64,000 nucleotides of DNA from Citricoccus muralis (GCF_029637705.1 NZ_CP121252.1:930001-994000); one strand, 5' to 3'; shown: positions 53,728 to 63,457, counted from the stretch's first letter. Made by a program: numbers and translations. The notes: generated by a model from the sequence alone, not told the origin.

Positions 53728-54348
53728 CTATCGTCGCGTGTCGATGTCGCCGACGGCCGCGCCCACTTCGACGGTGCCGTTGGCCAGGGAGTAGGTCAGT
53801 CCGAGAACAGCGGTGCGTCCGTCTTCGACGGCGTCGGCCAGGGAACGGGAGGTCTCCACGAGCCGGTGCACGGTTTGGTCGGTGTGTTCGGCCACGGTGC
53901 CGTCGACGTCGGTCACGCCTTGCTGGCGTGCCGCGAGCACCGAGGGGGTGATCCGCTCGACCAGGGAGCGGATGAAACCGGGCGGCATGGCACCGGAAGC
54001 ATAGGAATCCACGGCGGCGGTGACCGCTCCGCAGGAGTCATGGCCGAGCACGATGATCAGCGGGATGTTGAGGATGTCGACCGAGTATTCCAGGGAACCG
54101 AGCACGGCGTCGTCGATGACCTGCCCGGCGGTGCGGACCACGAAGACATCACCCAAGCCGACGTCGAAAATGATCTCGGCGGCCAGCCGGGAGTCGGAAC
54201 AACCGAAAATCACGGCCAACGGGTTCTGTTCACCGGTCAACGAGGCGCGGCGGGCGGCATTCTGGTTCGGGTGCAGCGTGGTGCCCGAGACGAAGCGCTC
54301 ATTGCCTTGGGCCAGGATCTGCCAGGCACGGGTGGGGGTTGCGGGCAT
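53728..54348 (-). CDS. Beta-class carbonic anhydrase
   Basis: 206 aa. Zinc ligands are in [11 protein letters not shown] (Cys and Asp-Arg dyad, about 49-59) and [13 protein letters not shown] (His and Cys, about 101-113); [22 protein letters not shown] is typical. It hydrates CO2 to bicarbonate in the cytoplasm. Its ATG shares one base with the DUF4245 stop (TGATG). Confidence 0.95.
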   Translation of the reverse strand: MPATPTRAWQILAQGNERFVSGTTLHPNQNAARRASLTGEQNPLAVIFGCSDSRLAAEIIFDVGLGDVFVVRTAGQVIDDAVLGSLEYSVDILNIPLIIVLGHDSCGAVTAAVDSYASGAMPPGFIRSLVERITPSVLAARQQGVTDVDGTVAEHTDQTVHRLVETSRSLADAVEDGRTAVLGLTYSLANGTVEVGAAVGDIDTRR

Positions 54349-54971
54349 CAGGACCTGCTTTCGTTGTCGTTCTCCAACACCGCTTTGGTGAGGGTGGTGA
54401 TCTGCTCATCGGAGCCGGATCCCGAGACCACCAGGGTCACGGAATCGATGTCGGATGCCTCGGAACCAGCAGCCTCCTCATGGGCCAGTTCGGTGACCAA
54501 ATAGGTGTGTCCGTTGTCGGCCCGGTGCACGCTGAAGTCGTGTCCGCTCAGCTCGATGAGGCCGGATTCCGCGGCGCCGTGAACCTGCTGCCCCACCCAG
54601 GTGCTGTTGGCATCTGAGGACTGGACGAAGCCAACGAATTCTTCATCGGGGGTGACATAGCCGACCTGCCAGTTGGGTACGCCGTCGGAGGGCGACCCGT
54701 TCCAGCGGGCATAGCTGGCGTACCAATCTTCGGGAATCTCCGGGGCCAGAGCGGTGAAGTCGGCGACGCTGCTGGCTTCGGCGGCGATGGCCGGAACGTC
54801 GATGCCGGGGTCGGCGTCGCGATCGCGAAGCGGGTTGAGCATGACCACGAGGGCGACAATGGCGACCGTGGCGAGCACCGAGAACGCCATGGCCTTGACG
54901 TTCTGGTACATGCGCTCACCTTGTTTGCGCGTGTACTGAGGCTTCGGGGCGGCATCGACGGGTTGAGTCAC
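54348..54971 (-). CDS. DUF4245 family membrane protein
   Basis: 207 aa. One membrane helix (about 27-46, AMAFSVLATVAIVALVVML) is followed by NPLRDRD and an extracytoplasmic domain with PEIPEDWYASYARWN, WQVGYVTPDEEFVGFVQS and TYLVTEL, the pattern of DUF4245. Role unknown; in actinobacteria it usually neighbours fumC and glpX, as here. The start is GTG at 54971. Confidence 0.88.
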   Translation of the reverse strand: MTQPVDAAPKPQYTRKQGERMYQNVKAMAFSVLATVAIVALVVMLNPLRDRDADPGIDVPAIAAEASSVADFTALAPEIPEDWYASYARWNGSPSDGVPNWQVGYVTPDEEFVGFVQSSDANSTWVGQQVHGAAESGLIELSGHDFSVHRADNGHTYLVTELAHEEAAGSEASDIDSVTLVVSGSGSDEQITTLTKAVLENDNESRS

Positions 54972-55065
54972 GGACTCTATTCTGCCACTTCGTCGCGGCC
55001 GCTCTGGCTCCCAGTAGGATGTGAAGAGTAGCAGTGCCGCTCACCAACGATACGGAGTACAGATC

Positions 55066-56085
55066 ATGGCGAAAGCCGATGGACAGCCGCAGAACGACCT
55101 CAACGACTCCTTGAAGCCCGACCGGAACCTGGCAATGGAGCTGGTGCGTGTGACAGAGGCGGCGGCCATCGCTGGAGGCCACTGGGTAGGTTACGGCGAT
55201 AAGAACCGCGCCGATGGTGCCGCCGTGGATGCGATGCGTAAGTTCATGGACACCGTGCGGATGAACGGTGTGGTTGTGATCGGCGAGGGCGAGAAGGACG
55301 AAGCCCCCATGCTGTTCAACGGTGAGAACGTGGGCGACGGCACCGGAGCTGAGGTGGACGTCGCGGTGGATCCCATCGATGGAACCCGCCTGACTGCCCT
55401 GGGCTACAACAACGCGCTGTCCGTGTTCGCAGTGGCCGAGCGCGGCACCATGTTTGATGCCTCATCGGTGTTCTACATGGAAAAGATGGTCGTGGGCCCG
55501 GAGGCCGCCGAAATGGTGGACCTGCGCCTGCCGGTCAAACAGAACATTCATTTGCTGGGTAAGGCGCTGAACAAGCCGGTTTCCCAGCTGAACATCTGCG
55601 TGCTGGACCGCCCGCGTCACGAGGGCCTGGTGCGTGAGATCCGCGAGGCCGGCGCCCGCGTGAAGTTCATCATGGACGGCGACGTGGCTGGAGGCATCGC
55701 CGCAGCTCGCCACAACACCGACGTTGACATGCTGCTGGGCACCGGTGGCACTCCCGAGGGTGTCGTGACCGCCTGTGCACTGAAGGCCACCGGCGGCATG
55801 ATCCAGGGTCGATTGGCGCCCACGGACGACGACGAGAAGCAGAAGGCTATTGACGCCGGGCTGGACCTGGACCAGGTACTGACGACGAATGACCTCGTGC
55901 GTTCCGACAACTGCTACTTTGCCGCCACCGGCATCACCGACGGCGACCTGTTGCGTGGTGTGCGCTACTACAACGACCGGATTGTCACCCAGTCGATCGT
56001 GATGCGCTCCAAGTCGGGCACCGTGCGCACGGTGGAAGCCGAGCACCGCACCGAGAAGTGGCCGGAGTGGCTGCCGGAGCGCTGA
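55066..56085 (+). CDS. glpX: Class II fructose-1,6-bisphosphatase
   Basis: 339 aa. It drives gluconeogenesis by hydrolysing fructose-1,6-bisphosphate. [11 protein letters not shown] and [17 protein letters not shown] carry the metal-binding residues; [13 protein letters not shown] and [20 protein letters not shown] are also diagnostic. The ATG at 55066 follows GGAG by 11 bases. It is divergent from the DUF4245-carbonic anhydrase-fumC unit; TAGGAT at 55015-55020 is a possible -10. Confidence 0.96.
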   Translation: MAKADGQPQNDLNDSLKPDRNLAMELVRVTEAAAIAGGHWVGYGDKNRADGAAVDAMRKFMDTVRMNGVVVIGEGEKDEAPMLFNGENVGDGTGAEVDVAVDPIDGTRLTALGYNNALSVFAVAERGTMFDASSVFYMEKMVVGPEAAEMVDLRLPVKQNIHLLGKALNKPVSQLNICVLDRPRHEGLVREIREAGARVKFIMDGDVAGGIAAARHNTDVDMLLGTGGTPEGVVTACALKATGGMIQGRLAPTDDDEKQKAIDAGLDLDQVLTTNDLVRSDNCYFAATGITDGDLLRGVRYYNDRIVTQSIVMRSKSGTVRTVEAEHRTEKWPEWLPER

Positions 56086-56108
56086 TCCAGACTCAGGACT
56101 GAGTCGCG

Positions 56109-57482
56109 TCAGCGAGACGCGCTGGGACACCCGATGACGAACGCCGTCGTCGGGTGTTCTGCGTTGTGGGGCTTTTGAGTGCTGCCCGCGCTGCCGGCGC
56201 TGCGGTCTGCCAGGGCGAGCGCTCTGGTGCTCGCGGGCGCGAAGGCGGCCTGACCGGGGGTCAGATCGAGAGACTGCTCGCTGGCCTCCAGACGGACCTC
56301 ACCGGCGGTGCACACCAGGATCCGCGGTCCGGCGTCGTGCAGGTGAAACGTGGACTGAGACGCAAGGTGGATACCGGTGACGATGAAGTCGTTCACCGGG
56401 ACCGGGAATGTTTCGACGCGGGCACCGTCCTCGGATTCCCCGCGGGATGCTGGGTGCACGCGCGGATCCGTGGTCGGCGTGAAATCGACCACCCGCTGCA
56501 GCTCGGTGACGTTGATGTGCTTCGGGGTGAGCCCGCCGCGTAGCACGTTATCGGAGGAGGCCATGGTTTCCAGGCCGAGCCCGGAGAGATAAGCGTGGAC
56601 CACTCCGGCACCGAGGAAGATGGCTTCGCCCGGGGACAGATTCACCCTGTTCATCAGCATGGACACCAACACGCCGGGGTCATCGGGATGATGTGCGGCG
56701 ATCTCTACGGCGGTGCTCAGCGAGGCATCGGTGGCCACCAGGTCTGTATTGTCCGGGTGACACAGTGCGGTCAGCAGTCGGGTGGCAAAGGTGCGGTTGT
56801 CGGTGTCGTCGGCCCAGGGGCCCTCGGGGTCCAGTAGGGCGGTGAAGACCCCGGAGAGATCCCCAGCCTCCAGCCGTTGAGAAAATTCGGTGACCGCCGT
56901 CAGCACGTCCGCCGAGAGTTCCTGGAGCTTGCCCAGGCGGCGGAAGGTGCCCGCTGTATCGCGCGGGTCCCGGAACCCACACAGCGCAGAGAACTCGGTG
57001 ATCGCGATCAGCATCTCGGGCTTATGGTTGCGGTCCTTGTAGCAGCGCTCGGGTGAATCCAGGGCGGTGCCACGAGCGTTCTCCGCGTCCCAGCCCTGTT
57101 GGGCCTGGGTAACGGTGGGGTGAGCCTGAATCGACAGGGGAGCGGCCGCAGCCAGCAGCTTCACCAGGAAGGGGAGCTGCGGGGAATGCGGGTCACCGGA
57201 GGCGTCGATTCCGGCGGCTAAGCAGCCGCCCAGGGCCTCCGCCGGTGCGGCGGCCAGCAGGGTATTCAACGGGACGGAGGCACCCAGGTGATGCACCACG
57301 GAGGGAGCACCGGGGTGGGAACCCAGCCAGAGTTCAGCCTCGGGCTCACCGGAAGCGTCACGGCCCTGCAATTCGGCCAGTAGCTCGGCGGAGCCCCAGG
57401 CGTAGTCACGCACTGGCCCGTCGAGCAGGTATAGCTCGGCGAGTGCCTCACCGTGAACGGACGGGGGAGTGAGAGAGGTCAT
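56109..57482 (-). CDS. manA: Mannose-6-phosphate isomerase, class I
   Basis: 457 aa. Metal ligands appear in LSIQAHPTVTQA and DRNHKPEMLIAITEF, and the signature HAYLSGLGLETMASSDNVLRGGLTPKH is present. It links fructose-6-phosphate to mannose for GDP-mannose, made by ManC at 23.5 kb. I start at MTSLTPPSV; the frame extends into the LCP gene. Last gene of purK-purE-LCP-manA, 14 bases after the LCP stop. Confidence 0.95.
   Translation of the reverse strand: MTSLTPPSVHGEALAELYLLDGPVRDYAWGSAELLAELQGRDASGEPEAELWLGSHPGAPSVVHHLGASVPLNTLLAAAPAEALGGCLAAGIDASGDPHSPQLPFLVKLLAAAAPLSIQAHPTVTQAQQGWDAENARGTALDSPERCYKDRNHKPEMLIAITEFSALCGFRDPRDTAGTFRRLGKLQELSADVLTAVTEFSQRLEAGDLSGVFTALLDPEGPWADDTDNRTFATRLLTALCHPDNTDLVATDASLSTAVEIAAHHPDDPGVLVSMLMNRVNLSPGEAIFLGAGVVHAYLSGLGLETMASSDNVLRGGLTPKHINVTELQRVVDFTPTTDPRVHPASRGESEDGARVETFPVPVNDFIVTGIHLASQSTFHLHDAGPRILVCTAGEVRLEASEQSLDLTPGQAAFAPASTRALALADRSAGSAGSTQKPHNAEHPTTAFVIGCPSASR
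56127..56157 (+). terminator. Hairpin after glpX, inside the end of manA
   Basis: A 13-bp stem with one GU pair (56127-56139 with 56145-56157) and a 5-base loop lies 41 bases after the glpX stop, within the last codons of convergent manA. Confidence 0.5.
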
Positions 57483-57496
57483 CTGTGCTGCACGAC

Positions 57497-59173
57497 CTAT
57501 CCGGGGTGGCAATACTGGTTGGTCGAGGAAGCGTCCTCGAGCAGGGCTTCTTGATACGTGTCCTCGGCCCACATCAGGTATTCCTCGGTGATCTCGGTGC
57601 CGTCGGCCTGCGTTGGAGGCTCCGGCCAATCGGCGGGATCCTGCGAGGCGGCCGAGCCACGTTCGGAGCCGGTGGCCTCATCGCCCTCGACGTCCATGCG
57701 CACCTGAGCAAAATGGGTGAGCAACGGCGCGATGTTCACACCGGCGGGGGTGCTGCCACCCAACGGGGTGTCATCGGCAGCGAGCATGTCTGAGACGCGG
57801 GAGTGGATCTCATCGAAATCGGGGTAGGTGGAGAAGCGTTCGCCCTGGTCCCCGAAGTCCGGGGCGCCGATGGTCAATCGGTCCATGGGAACCTGCTGCG
57901 ACTTGGCTCCCAGAGACAGGAAAGTGCCCAGCTGCTGCTGCGGCAGGTCGGTTTCCACAATCTGCTCACCGGCGTCGAGAATTCCTTCGAATCGGGTCAA
58001 TAGGGTGGGCAGGTTGAACTGGGAGAGCATGGCCTGCTGGATGCACTGCTGTCGGCGGATGCGGGAGTAGTCGGACGACCAGTGTCGCGATCGGGCGAAG
58101 GCCAGGGCGTCTTTGCCGTCGAATTCGTAGGTGCCCGGTCCCCACCAGGCGTTGCCCCATTCGCCGTCGGGACGGTTGCCGCGGTGGGTAGTCCAACCGC
58201 CGGTGGTCACGGTGACGCCACCCATGGAGTCGATCAGCTGAGCGAAGCCCTCCATATCGAGCAACACGTACGCCTGCACGTCGATCCCGAGGATCCCGCT
58301 GGCGGCGTCCATCATCGCTTCCGCTCCGGGATCCTCAGCACCGGGATAGAGATCGCTGTGGTCATTGACGACGTCGACGTAGAGCGAGTTGATGATGCAC
58401 TGATCCCCGCAGTCGTAACCGTTGGGGTAGACCGACCACAGAGGGGAGTCATCGGAGAACTGGGTGTTCTGGAAGTTGCGAGGAATCGAGAACAGGATGA
58501 TCTTGCCGGTGTCGGCGTTCACCGAGGCCACGGAAATCGAGTCGGGCCGCAGGCCTTGGCGCCCCTCACCCGCATCGCCGCCCATCACCAAGAAGTTGTA
58601 ACGGCCGTTGACCGGGTCAATGGGCGGGCTATCGGCGAAAATGGTGGACAGGGAGGTCCGCGAGGAATTCAGCATGACCGACCCGTAGGCCAGTGACCCG
58701 GAGGTCAGCACCATCAGGATGACCGTGGTGAAGGCGACGATCGGTTTCAGCCCGGGAGCCAGCAGTCGGAAGCGGATGAGCCGAAACGTGTCGATCCACA
58801 GGATGGCCCAGCCCACCGCGAGAACGGCCAGTAAGATCACGGCCAGGAACTGTGCGGTGGGGTAGCTAGCCAGGACCACCATCATGTCGCGGGCGAACAA
58901 GGCCCCGAGAATCACCAGGATGAGCAGCGTCCAGAGGGAGACGGTCACGCCCATGGCAAAGCGCCCCAGGGAACGGTCTCCGGCCAGGGCCTGCGCACTT
59001 CCTGGAATGAGCAGGGTCAGTGCCAGCAACAAGAAGGAGCGCTTGCTGCGCTCCGGTGCGGTGGCCCCCTGCGGATTTTTCAAAGGATCGACGGAGGCGC
59101 CGTCGGGGCGGAACCGGTCGAACCGGCGTTGACGGAAGGCGGCGAGGTCTCGGCGCGAAAGAGTTTTAGCCAT
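57497..59173 (-). CDS. LytR-CpsA-Psr family glycopolymer transferase
   Basis: 558 aa. Three to four N-terminal membrane helices (about 45-160) anchor an extracytoplasmic LCP domain with VNGRYNFLVMGGDAGEGRQGLRPDSI, ILFSIPRNFQ and KDALAFARSRHWSSDYSRIRRQQ, where Arg and Asp bind the polyprenyl diphosphate substrate. LCP enzymes attach arabinogalactan-like or other glycopolymers to peptidoglycan. The C-terminal tail (about 490-558) is acidic. It lies between purE and manA. Confidence 0.94.
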   Translation of the reverse strand: MAKTLSRRDLAAFRQRRFDRFRPDGASVDPLKNPQGATAPERSKRSFLLLALTLLIPGSAQALAGDRSLGRFAMGVTVSLWTLLILVILGALFARDMMVVLASYPTAQFLAVILLAVLAVGWAILWIDTFRLIRFRLLAPGLKPIVAFTTVILMVLTSGSLAYGSVMLNSSRTSLSTIFADSPPIDPVNGRYNFLVMGGDAGEGRQGLRPDSISVASVNADTGKIILFSIPRNFQNTQFSDDSPLWSVYPNGYDCGDQCIINSLYVDVVNDHSDLYPGAEDPGAEAMMDAASGILGIDVQAYVLLDMEGFAQLIDSMGGVTVTTGGWTTHRGNRPDGEWGNAWWGPGTYEFDGKDALAFARSRHWSSDYSRIRRQQCIQQAMLSQFNLPTLLTRFEGILDAGEQIVETDLPQQQLGTFLSLGAKSQQVPMDRLTIGAPDFGDQGERFSTYPDFDEIHSRVSDMLAADDTPLGGSTPAGVNIAPLLTHFAQVRMDVEGDEATGSERGSAASQDPADWPEPPTQADGTEITEEYLMWAEDTYQEALLEDASSTNQYCHPG

Positions 59174-59187
59174 GGAGTATTGGGAGA

Positions 59188-59772
59188 TCAGGCCTCGGTG
59201 GGACGGTATCCAGGGTTACCCTGCAGTGTCTCACGCAGTCGGGTTCCTTTCGCGGAAGCCATGTCTTTGAGCTCGGCGGCGAAGCTGATCATGTGGGCGC
59301 GGATGCGCTCGGCTTCTGGGCCAGAACCCGAACCGAGGATGCGTGCTGCGAGCAGTCCGGCGTTGCGCGCCCCGCCGATGGAAACAGTGGCCACGGGAAC
59401 CCCGGCGGGCATCTGGACGATGGAGAGCAGCGAGTCCATGCCGTCCAACGTTTTCAGCGGAACCGGGACGCCGATCACCGGCAACGGCGTGGTGGAGGCT
59501 AGCATGCCCGGAAGATGGGCTGCACCCCCGGCCCCGGCGATGATGACCTGCAGGCCGCGTTCATGGGCGCGGGTTCCGTAGGCGATCATCTCGTGGGGCA
59601 TCCGGTGCGCGGAGACCACATCGGCTTCGTAGGTGATACCGAATTCCTCGAGCGCCTCGGCGGCAGCCTGCATGACGGGCCAATCAGAATCGGACCCCAT
59701 CACAATCCCCACCTGCGGTGCGGTGGTGGATTCTGCTGCAGCGGAATCGAGGCTGGTGCTCTGTTGGGTCAT
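59188..59772 (-). CDS. purE: N5-carboxyaminoimidazole ribonucleotide mutase
   Basis: 194 aa. [27 protein letters not shown] and [16 protein letters not shown] are the PurE signatures. It acts after PurK in purine synthesis. AGGAGA lies 12 bases before the ATG at 59772. It precedes the LCP gene by 14 bases. Confidence 0.97.
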   Translation of the reverse strand: MTQQSTSLDSAAAESTTAPQVGIVMGSDSDWPVMQAAAEALEEFGITYEADVVSAHRMPHEMIAYGTRAHERGLQVIIAGAGGAAHLPGMLASTTPLPVIGVPVPLKTLDGMDSLLSIVQMPAGVPVATVSIGGARNAGLLAARILGSGSGPEAERIRAHMISFAAELKDMASAKGTRLRETLQGNPGYRPTEA

Positions 59773-59850
59773 CGTCTGGCAGTCTCCTGGCTAGCTGGTA
59801 CCGGGTCGAAGGAAAGAGGGAAAGGAGGGAAGTCCGGAACGGGGAGGGGG

Positions 59851-61026
59851 TCAGCGGGCGCTGTCGGCGCTCGGGACTCCGTCACGAATCACCGAGGCTG
59901 CCCCCTCGGCGATTGCGCGAGCCTGGTTCAGATCCTGTTCCGTGGCGGCGATCACATTGATGTGACCTACCTTGCGTCCGGGTCGCACGGACTTTCCGTA
60001 GGCGTGGATCTTGGCGCTCGGATATTCGCTCATGGCCCGGTCGAATGCCGAATAGAGGTCTTGATTGGCCCCGCCCAGGTAGTTCTTCATGACCGTGTAG
60101 GCGCCCAGGGGCTGAGTGGAGCCCAGGGGGAGATCCAGTACGGCGCGCAAATGCTGCTCAAACTGTCCGGTCACTGCGCCATCCATGGACCAATGTCCGG
60201 AATTGTGCGGGCGCATCGCCAGCTCGTTGATCAGGAAGCCTGGGCCGGTTCCCGGGGTCTCGAAGAGTTCGACGGCGAGCATGCCCACCACGCCGAGACG
60301 CTCGGCCAGGGTGGAGGCTGCCTCCGCCGCTGCTGCGGCCACCTCGGGATCTAGGCCGGGGGCCGGGGCGGTGACGACATCACAGACGCTGTCGGTCTGC
60401 AGTGACTCCACGATCGGGTAGATCGCGACCTCACCCGAGGGGCGGCGAGCCACCTGGGCGGAGAGTTCGCGCGAGAACGGGACCAGCTGCTCCACGAGGA
60501 GGGCCGGGAAATCGAGCTCGAACCACTCGGTGGTTTCGGCTGCCTCCTCTGGGGTGCGCACCACGCGCACGCCCTTGCCGTCGTAGCCGCCGCGGGGAGT
60601 CTTGAGCACCACGGGCCAGCCGTGCTCCTCGCCGAAGCTCACCAGAGCTTCCACGGAATCCACTGCTGCCCAAACAGGGTTCGGCAATCCGAGCTCATCG
60701 GCAATGCTTCGCATTTTGAGCTTATCCTGGGCGTACTGTAGGGCCTCGGGTCCCGGGCGGACCGCGACACCAGAGTCCTCGAGGGTGCGCAGGTGCTCGG
60801 TGGGAACGTGCTCGTGATCGAATGTGAGGACATCCACAGTCGCGGCGAAGCGCATCAGCGTGTCCAGGTCGCGATAATCGCCCACCGTGTAGCGGGCGGC
60901 ACTGGTCGCAGACACGTCCTCGGACTCTGCGAGGACGTGGAGATGGATACCGAGTTCAATGGCGGCGGGGGCCAGCATGCGGGCCAATTGGCCGCCGCCG
61001 ACGACGCCTACGAGAGGAAAAGTCAC
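59851..61026 (-). CDS. purK: N5-carboxyaminoimidazole ribonucleotide synthase
   Basis: 391 aa ATP-grasp enzyme making N5-CAIR from AIR and bicarbonate. VGVVGGGQLARMLA near the start, PVVLKTPRGGYDGKGVRVV and FLINELAMRPHNSGHWS are diagnostic. I choose the GTG at 61026 because TACCCT lies exactly six bases upstream on the minus strand; an ATG five codons earlier (MYPKR) overlaps that -10 and has no ribosome-binding site. Confidence 0.95.
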   Translation of the reverse strand: MTFPLVGVVGGGQLARMLAPAAIELGIHLHVLAESEDVSATSAARYTVGDYRDLDTLMRFAATVDVLTFDHEHVPTEHLRTLEDSGVAVRPGPEALQYAQDKLKMRSIADELGLPNPVWAAVDSVEALVSFGEEHGWPVVLKTPRGGYDGKGVRVVRTPEEAAETTEWFELDFPALLVEQLVPFSRELSAQVARRPSGEVAIYPIVESLQTDSVCDVVTAPAPGLDPEVAAAAAEAASTLAERLGVVGMLAVELFETPGTGPGFLINELAMRPHNSGHWSMDGAVTGQFEQHLRAVLDLPLGSTQPLGAYTVMKNYLGGANQDLYSAFDRAMSEYPSAKIHAYGKSVRPGRKVGHINVIAATEQDLNQARAIAEGAASVIRDGVPSADSAR

Positions 61027-61038
61027 CCTCTTAGGGTA
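61027..61038 (-). promoter_or_regulatory. Leaderless promoter of purK
   Basis: On the minus strand TACCCT (61038-61033) is followed by six bases and the GTG at 61026; no ribosome-binding site. Confidence 0.55.
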
Positions 61039-61194
61039 CATACTCAAGGAGAGGCTGACGTGTCTGTCCCTTCGAACGTGCTTCTTCCCAGGGGGCACCG
61101 ACGCGGCGCCACGGGCAGGGGCTTTCAGGTTTTCAGCAGGAGTCCGCATTAGAGTGGCCGGGAACTTTGTCCAGACCAGGAGCTCACACCCCCT

Positions 61195-61776
61195 ATGTTC
61201 AGTGACCTTTGGCAGCGCCTTCTCGGGCTGATTCGTATGCTGTGGCGAGAAGTCGCCAAATTCGGCACGGTCGGCGCGGTCGCGTTCGTGATCGATTCCG
61301 CGGTGTTCGTGTGGCTCATGCACGGGCCGATGGAAGGCTCCAACGTGAAGGCCAAGATTGTGGCCGGTGTGGTGGCGACGATCTTCTCGTGGATCGCCAA
61401 CCGTTTCTGGACCTTCCGGCACCGTCGTCAGTCCAATGTCGGTCGCGAGCTGGTGCTGTTCTTGGTCATGAACGCCATTGGCCTGGGGATTCAGGCCGGC
61501 TGCGTGTTCATTGCTCAGTATCTGCTCGGGGTGACCTCCACCTCGGGGCTGTTCATTGCCGGCAACGTGGTGGGCCTGTTCTTCGGCACCGTGTTCCGCT
61601 TTTTCGCTTATCGGTTCTGGGTGTTCTCCGAGACCATGGAGTCCGACCCGGCATTCGCCCACGATCGCGGGTTCCTTACCGGCCAGTTTCCGGCCGTGCC
61701 CGCCGCCGATGAAAATTCTGAGCCAAACACCGACCAGCGTTCGGCGCCGTCGGAAGGGTTCGACTCAGCCCGCTGA
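61195..61776 (+). CDS. GtrA-family membrane protein
   Basis: 193 aa with four membrane segments. KFGTVGAVAFVIDSAVFVWL and IFSWIANRFWTFRHRRQ are the GtrA signatures, and GTVFRFFAYRFWVF repeats the pattern. Family members are thought to flip lipid-linked sugars. A hydrophilic tail of about 50 residues follows. AGGAGC is 13 bases before the ATG. Its end overlaps the convergent TIGR03089 gene by 12 bases. Confidence 0.93.
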   Translation: MFSDLWQRLLGLIRMLWREVAKFGTVGAVAFVIDSAVFVWLMHGPMEGSNVKAKIVAGVVATIFSWIANRFWTFRHRRQSNVGRELVLFLVMNAIGLGIQAGCVFIAQYLLGVTSTSGLFIAGNVVGLFFGTVFRFFAYRFWVFSETMESDPAFAHDRGFLTGQFPAVPAADENSEPNTDQRSAPSEGFDSAR

Positions 61777-62541
61777 GTCGCCGAGCCGCTCGACCTCGCG
61801 CAGATGCTCCACCCGTTCCGGGGCGAGCGTCTCACCCCCGGCGCCCCCGGTATCTTCTGCAGCGTCGGTCACCTCTACCATGATGACCGGGCACCGTCGC
61901 GACCACTGCTCATGCACCGCAGCGAGGAGATCCTCGGTGAGGTGGGTGCCGCGCTCCGCAAGAATCAGCCCACCCTCAAAAGCCCAGGCGCTCGCCGGCG
62001 AGGCTGCTGCTAGCCGGAGCGAGGCACCTTCGGTGCCGGTGATCAGATCCGGCGCTATTCCCACATGCTGGTCCGCCTGGGAGGCCACCTCGTCGTCGAA
62101 ATCAATGGCATGGCTGGGCAACTGCGCCCCAGACGACCCGGACGCTCCGGTCAGTGAGGTCACCACGATCAGCTCACCGGAGTGCTCTGCCCACCGTTCG
62201 GGTGCGGTGGTGACGATCAACGCGGCGTCCTGAACAGCGTCGTCGCCGTCACCAAAACACCGAATCTCATCAAAATCCCAGGAGATTCCTAGGGAGGCGG
62301 CCAGGGTGAGCCAGTGCACGGGTAGATCGAGCACCGCCAGCCCGGCGGTATCGATGCCATGATGCTCTAACAGGTTCGCCGTTTTCGCTGCCCAATTCAC
62401 TAACACTCGTCCCGAGAGTTCGGTGCGCGACCCGTCCTGGTGGTACTGAATCAGTGCGGGACGGGCCGAGCCCCCGACGTGGGCGATCAGGTCCGCGCCC
62501 GGGCGGGCGATCGACGGGCCGGACGACGAGAGGGAAACCAT
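61765..62541 (-). CDS. TIGR03089 family protein
   Basis: 258 aa. GSARPALIQYHQDGSRTELSGRVLVNWAAKTANLLEHHGID resembles the start of an AMP-binding (adenylate-forming) domain but the protein lacks the catalytic rest. This short form is the actinobacterial TIGR03089 family, usually next to whiB2 and an LCP gene as here. Role unknown. GAGGTC precedes the ATG. Confidence 0.88.
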   Translation of the reverse strand: MVSLSSSGPSIARPGADLIAHVGGSARPALIQYHQDGSRTELSGRVLVNWAAKTANLLEHHGIDTAGLAVLDLPVHWLTLAASLGISWDFDEIRCFGDGDDAVQDAALIVTTAPERWAEHSGELIVVTSLTGASGSSGAQLPSHAIDFDDEVASQADQHVGIAPDLITGTEGASLRLAAASPASAWAFEGGLILAERGTHLTEDLLAAVHEQWSRRCPVIMVEVTDAAEDTGGAGGETLAPERVEHLREVERLGDSAG

Positions 62542-62897
62542 GGTGACCTCGGCTTGATAGCGGTGAGTTGGCGGGCAGATAGCACGTGGGCAGCTGAGGG
62601 TTCGACACGCCCGGCTGCGTGATGCCAGCGGTCGGTTGCAGCGTCGAACTGAGCTTGACCCAGAGGAGTTACAACGGTGTAATTAGACGTGATCAATGAT
62701 GAAGTAATGGTCCGTATTGGGCCGTTGCGCTTCCCAGGTGTACTTCATCAGCATGACGTGTGCGACCGACGGAAATCCAGTCGGACCGCCTGCCTCGTGC
62801 TGGGCTGAACCCAGGGCTGACGCACGGACTAGCTCGCCGCCGCACGAAGGTGGCGAGACGGCTCTCCTGAGAGCCTGCGAACCGTAGAGAGGAACTG
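62542..62897 (+). other. Gap upstream of whiB2, 5' untranslated region
   Basis: Apart from the promoter at 62655-62683 the gap holds an AT-rich stretch (62677-62740) and a small hairpin (GGCTCT 62860-62865 with AGAGCC 62870-62875) just before the ribosome-binding site of whiB2. No coding sequence or known riboswitch was recognised. Confidence 0.5.
62655..62683 (+). promoter_or_regulatory. Promoter of whiB2 with long leader
   Basis: TTGACC (62655-62660) and TGTAAT (62678-62683) are exactly 17 bases apart, the best sigma-A-like promoter in the window. Transcription should start near 62690, leaving an untranslated leader of about 208 bases. Confidence 0.65.
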
Positions 62898-63452
62898 ATG
62901 GAGAACGCACAACGGCTGGACTCATCTCGACGCGATGTCGAGCCCACCACGCAGCGTCCGACACGTGGCGTACCCTCTGACTGGTTCATTGACCCCGCCG
63001 ACCCCCAGGCGGCGGATCATGCCGACGTCACCCTAGACGACCAGGCCACCGCCTTCCTGGCGGCTCACGAGGCTCTGGAGAGCACCGATGCTCTCGCCGA
63101 GACCGGTTCCACTGGCGCGGACCTGGCCACCGTGACCGCCTTGCACCCCGGCGACGCCCCGGCCCCGCAGTCGGCACCGGATGCCGGTACCTGGCTGGGC
63201 ATTCCCGGTTTTGGTCACCCCGAAGACGAGGGCGAACTGGCCTGGCAGGCCGATGCGCTCTGCGCCCAGACCGACCCCGAGGCGTTCTTCCCCGAAAAGG
63301 GAGGCTCCACCCGCGACGCCAAGAAGGTCTGCTCGGCGTGCACTGTACGCTCCGAATGCCTCGAATACGCCCTGGCCAACGACGAACGCTTCGGCATCTG
63401 GGGTGGGCTCTCCGAGCGTGAGCGCCGCCGCCTGCGCAAGAAGTCATCCTGA
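62898..63452 (+). CDS. whiB2: WhiB2-type iron-sulfur regulator with long N-terminus
   Basis: 184 aa. The four [4Fe-4S] cysteines are Cys122, Cys145, Cys148 and Cys154 (ALCAQTDPEAFFPEKGG, KVCSACTVRSECLEYA), followed by the G[I/V]WGG turn GIWGG (166-170) and the basic DNA-binding tail RERRRLRKK. The core matches WhiB2/WhmD, a regulator of septation. About 110 residues precede the core, acidic and Ala-rich. GAGAGGAA precedes the ATG. A glycosyltransferase follows after 5 bases. Confidence 0.94.
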   Translation: MENAQRLDSSRRDVEPTTQRPTRGVPSDWFIDPADPQAADHADVTLDDQATAFLAAHEALESTDALAETGSTGADLATVTALHPGDAPAPQSAPDAGTWLGIPGFGHPEDEGELAWQADALCAQTDPEAFFPEKGGSTRDAKKVCSACTVRSECLEYALANDERFGIWGGLSERERRRLRKKSS

Positions 63453-63457
63453 GTACT

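Noticed and set aside
59851-61662. 603-aa version of purK
   Set aside because: The extra 200 residues are the antisense of gtrA; the PurK fold begins at about 61026.
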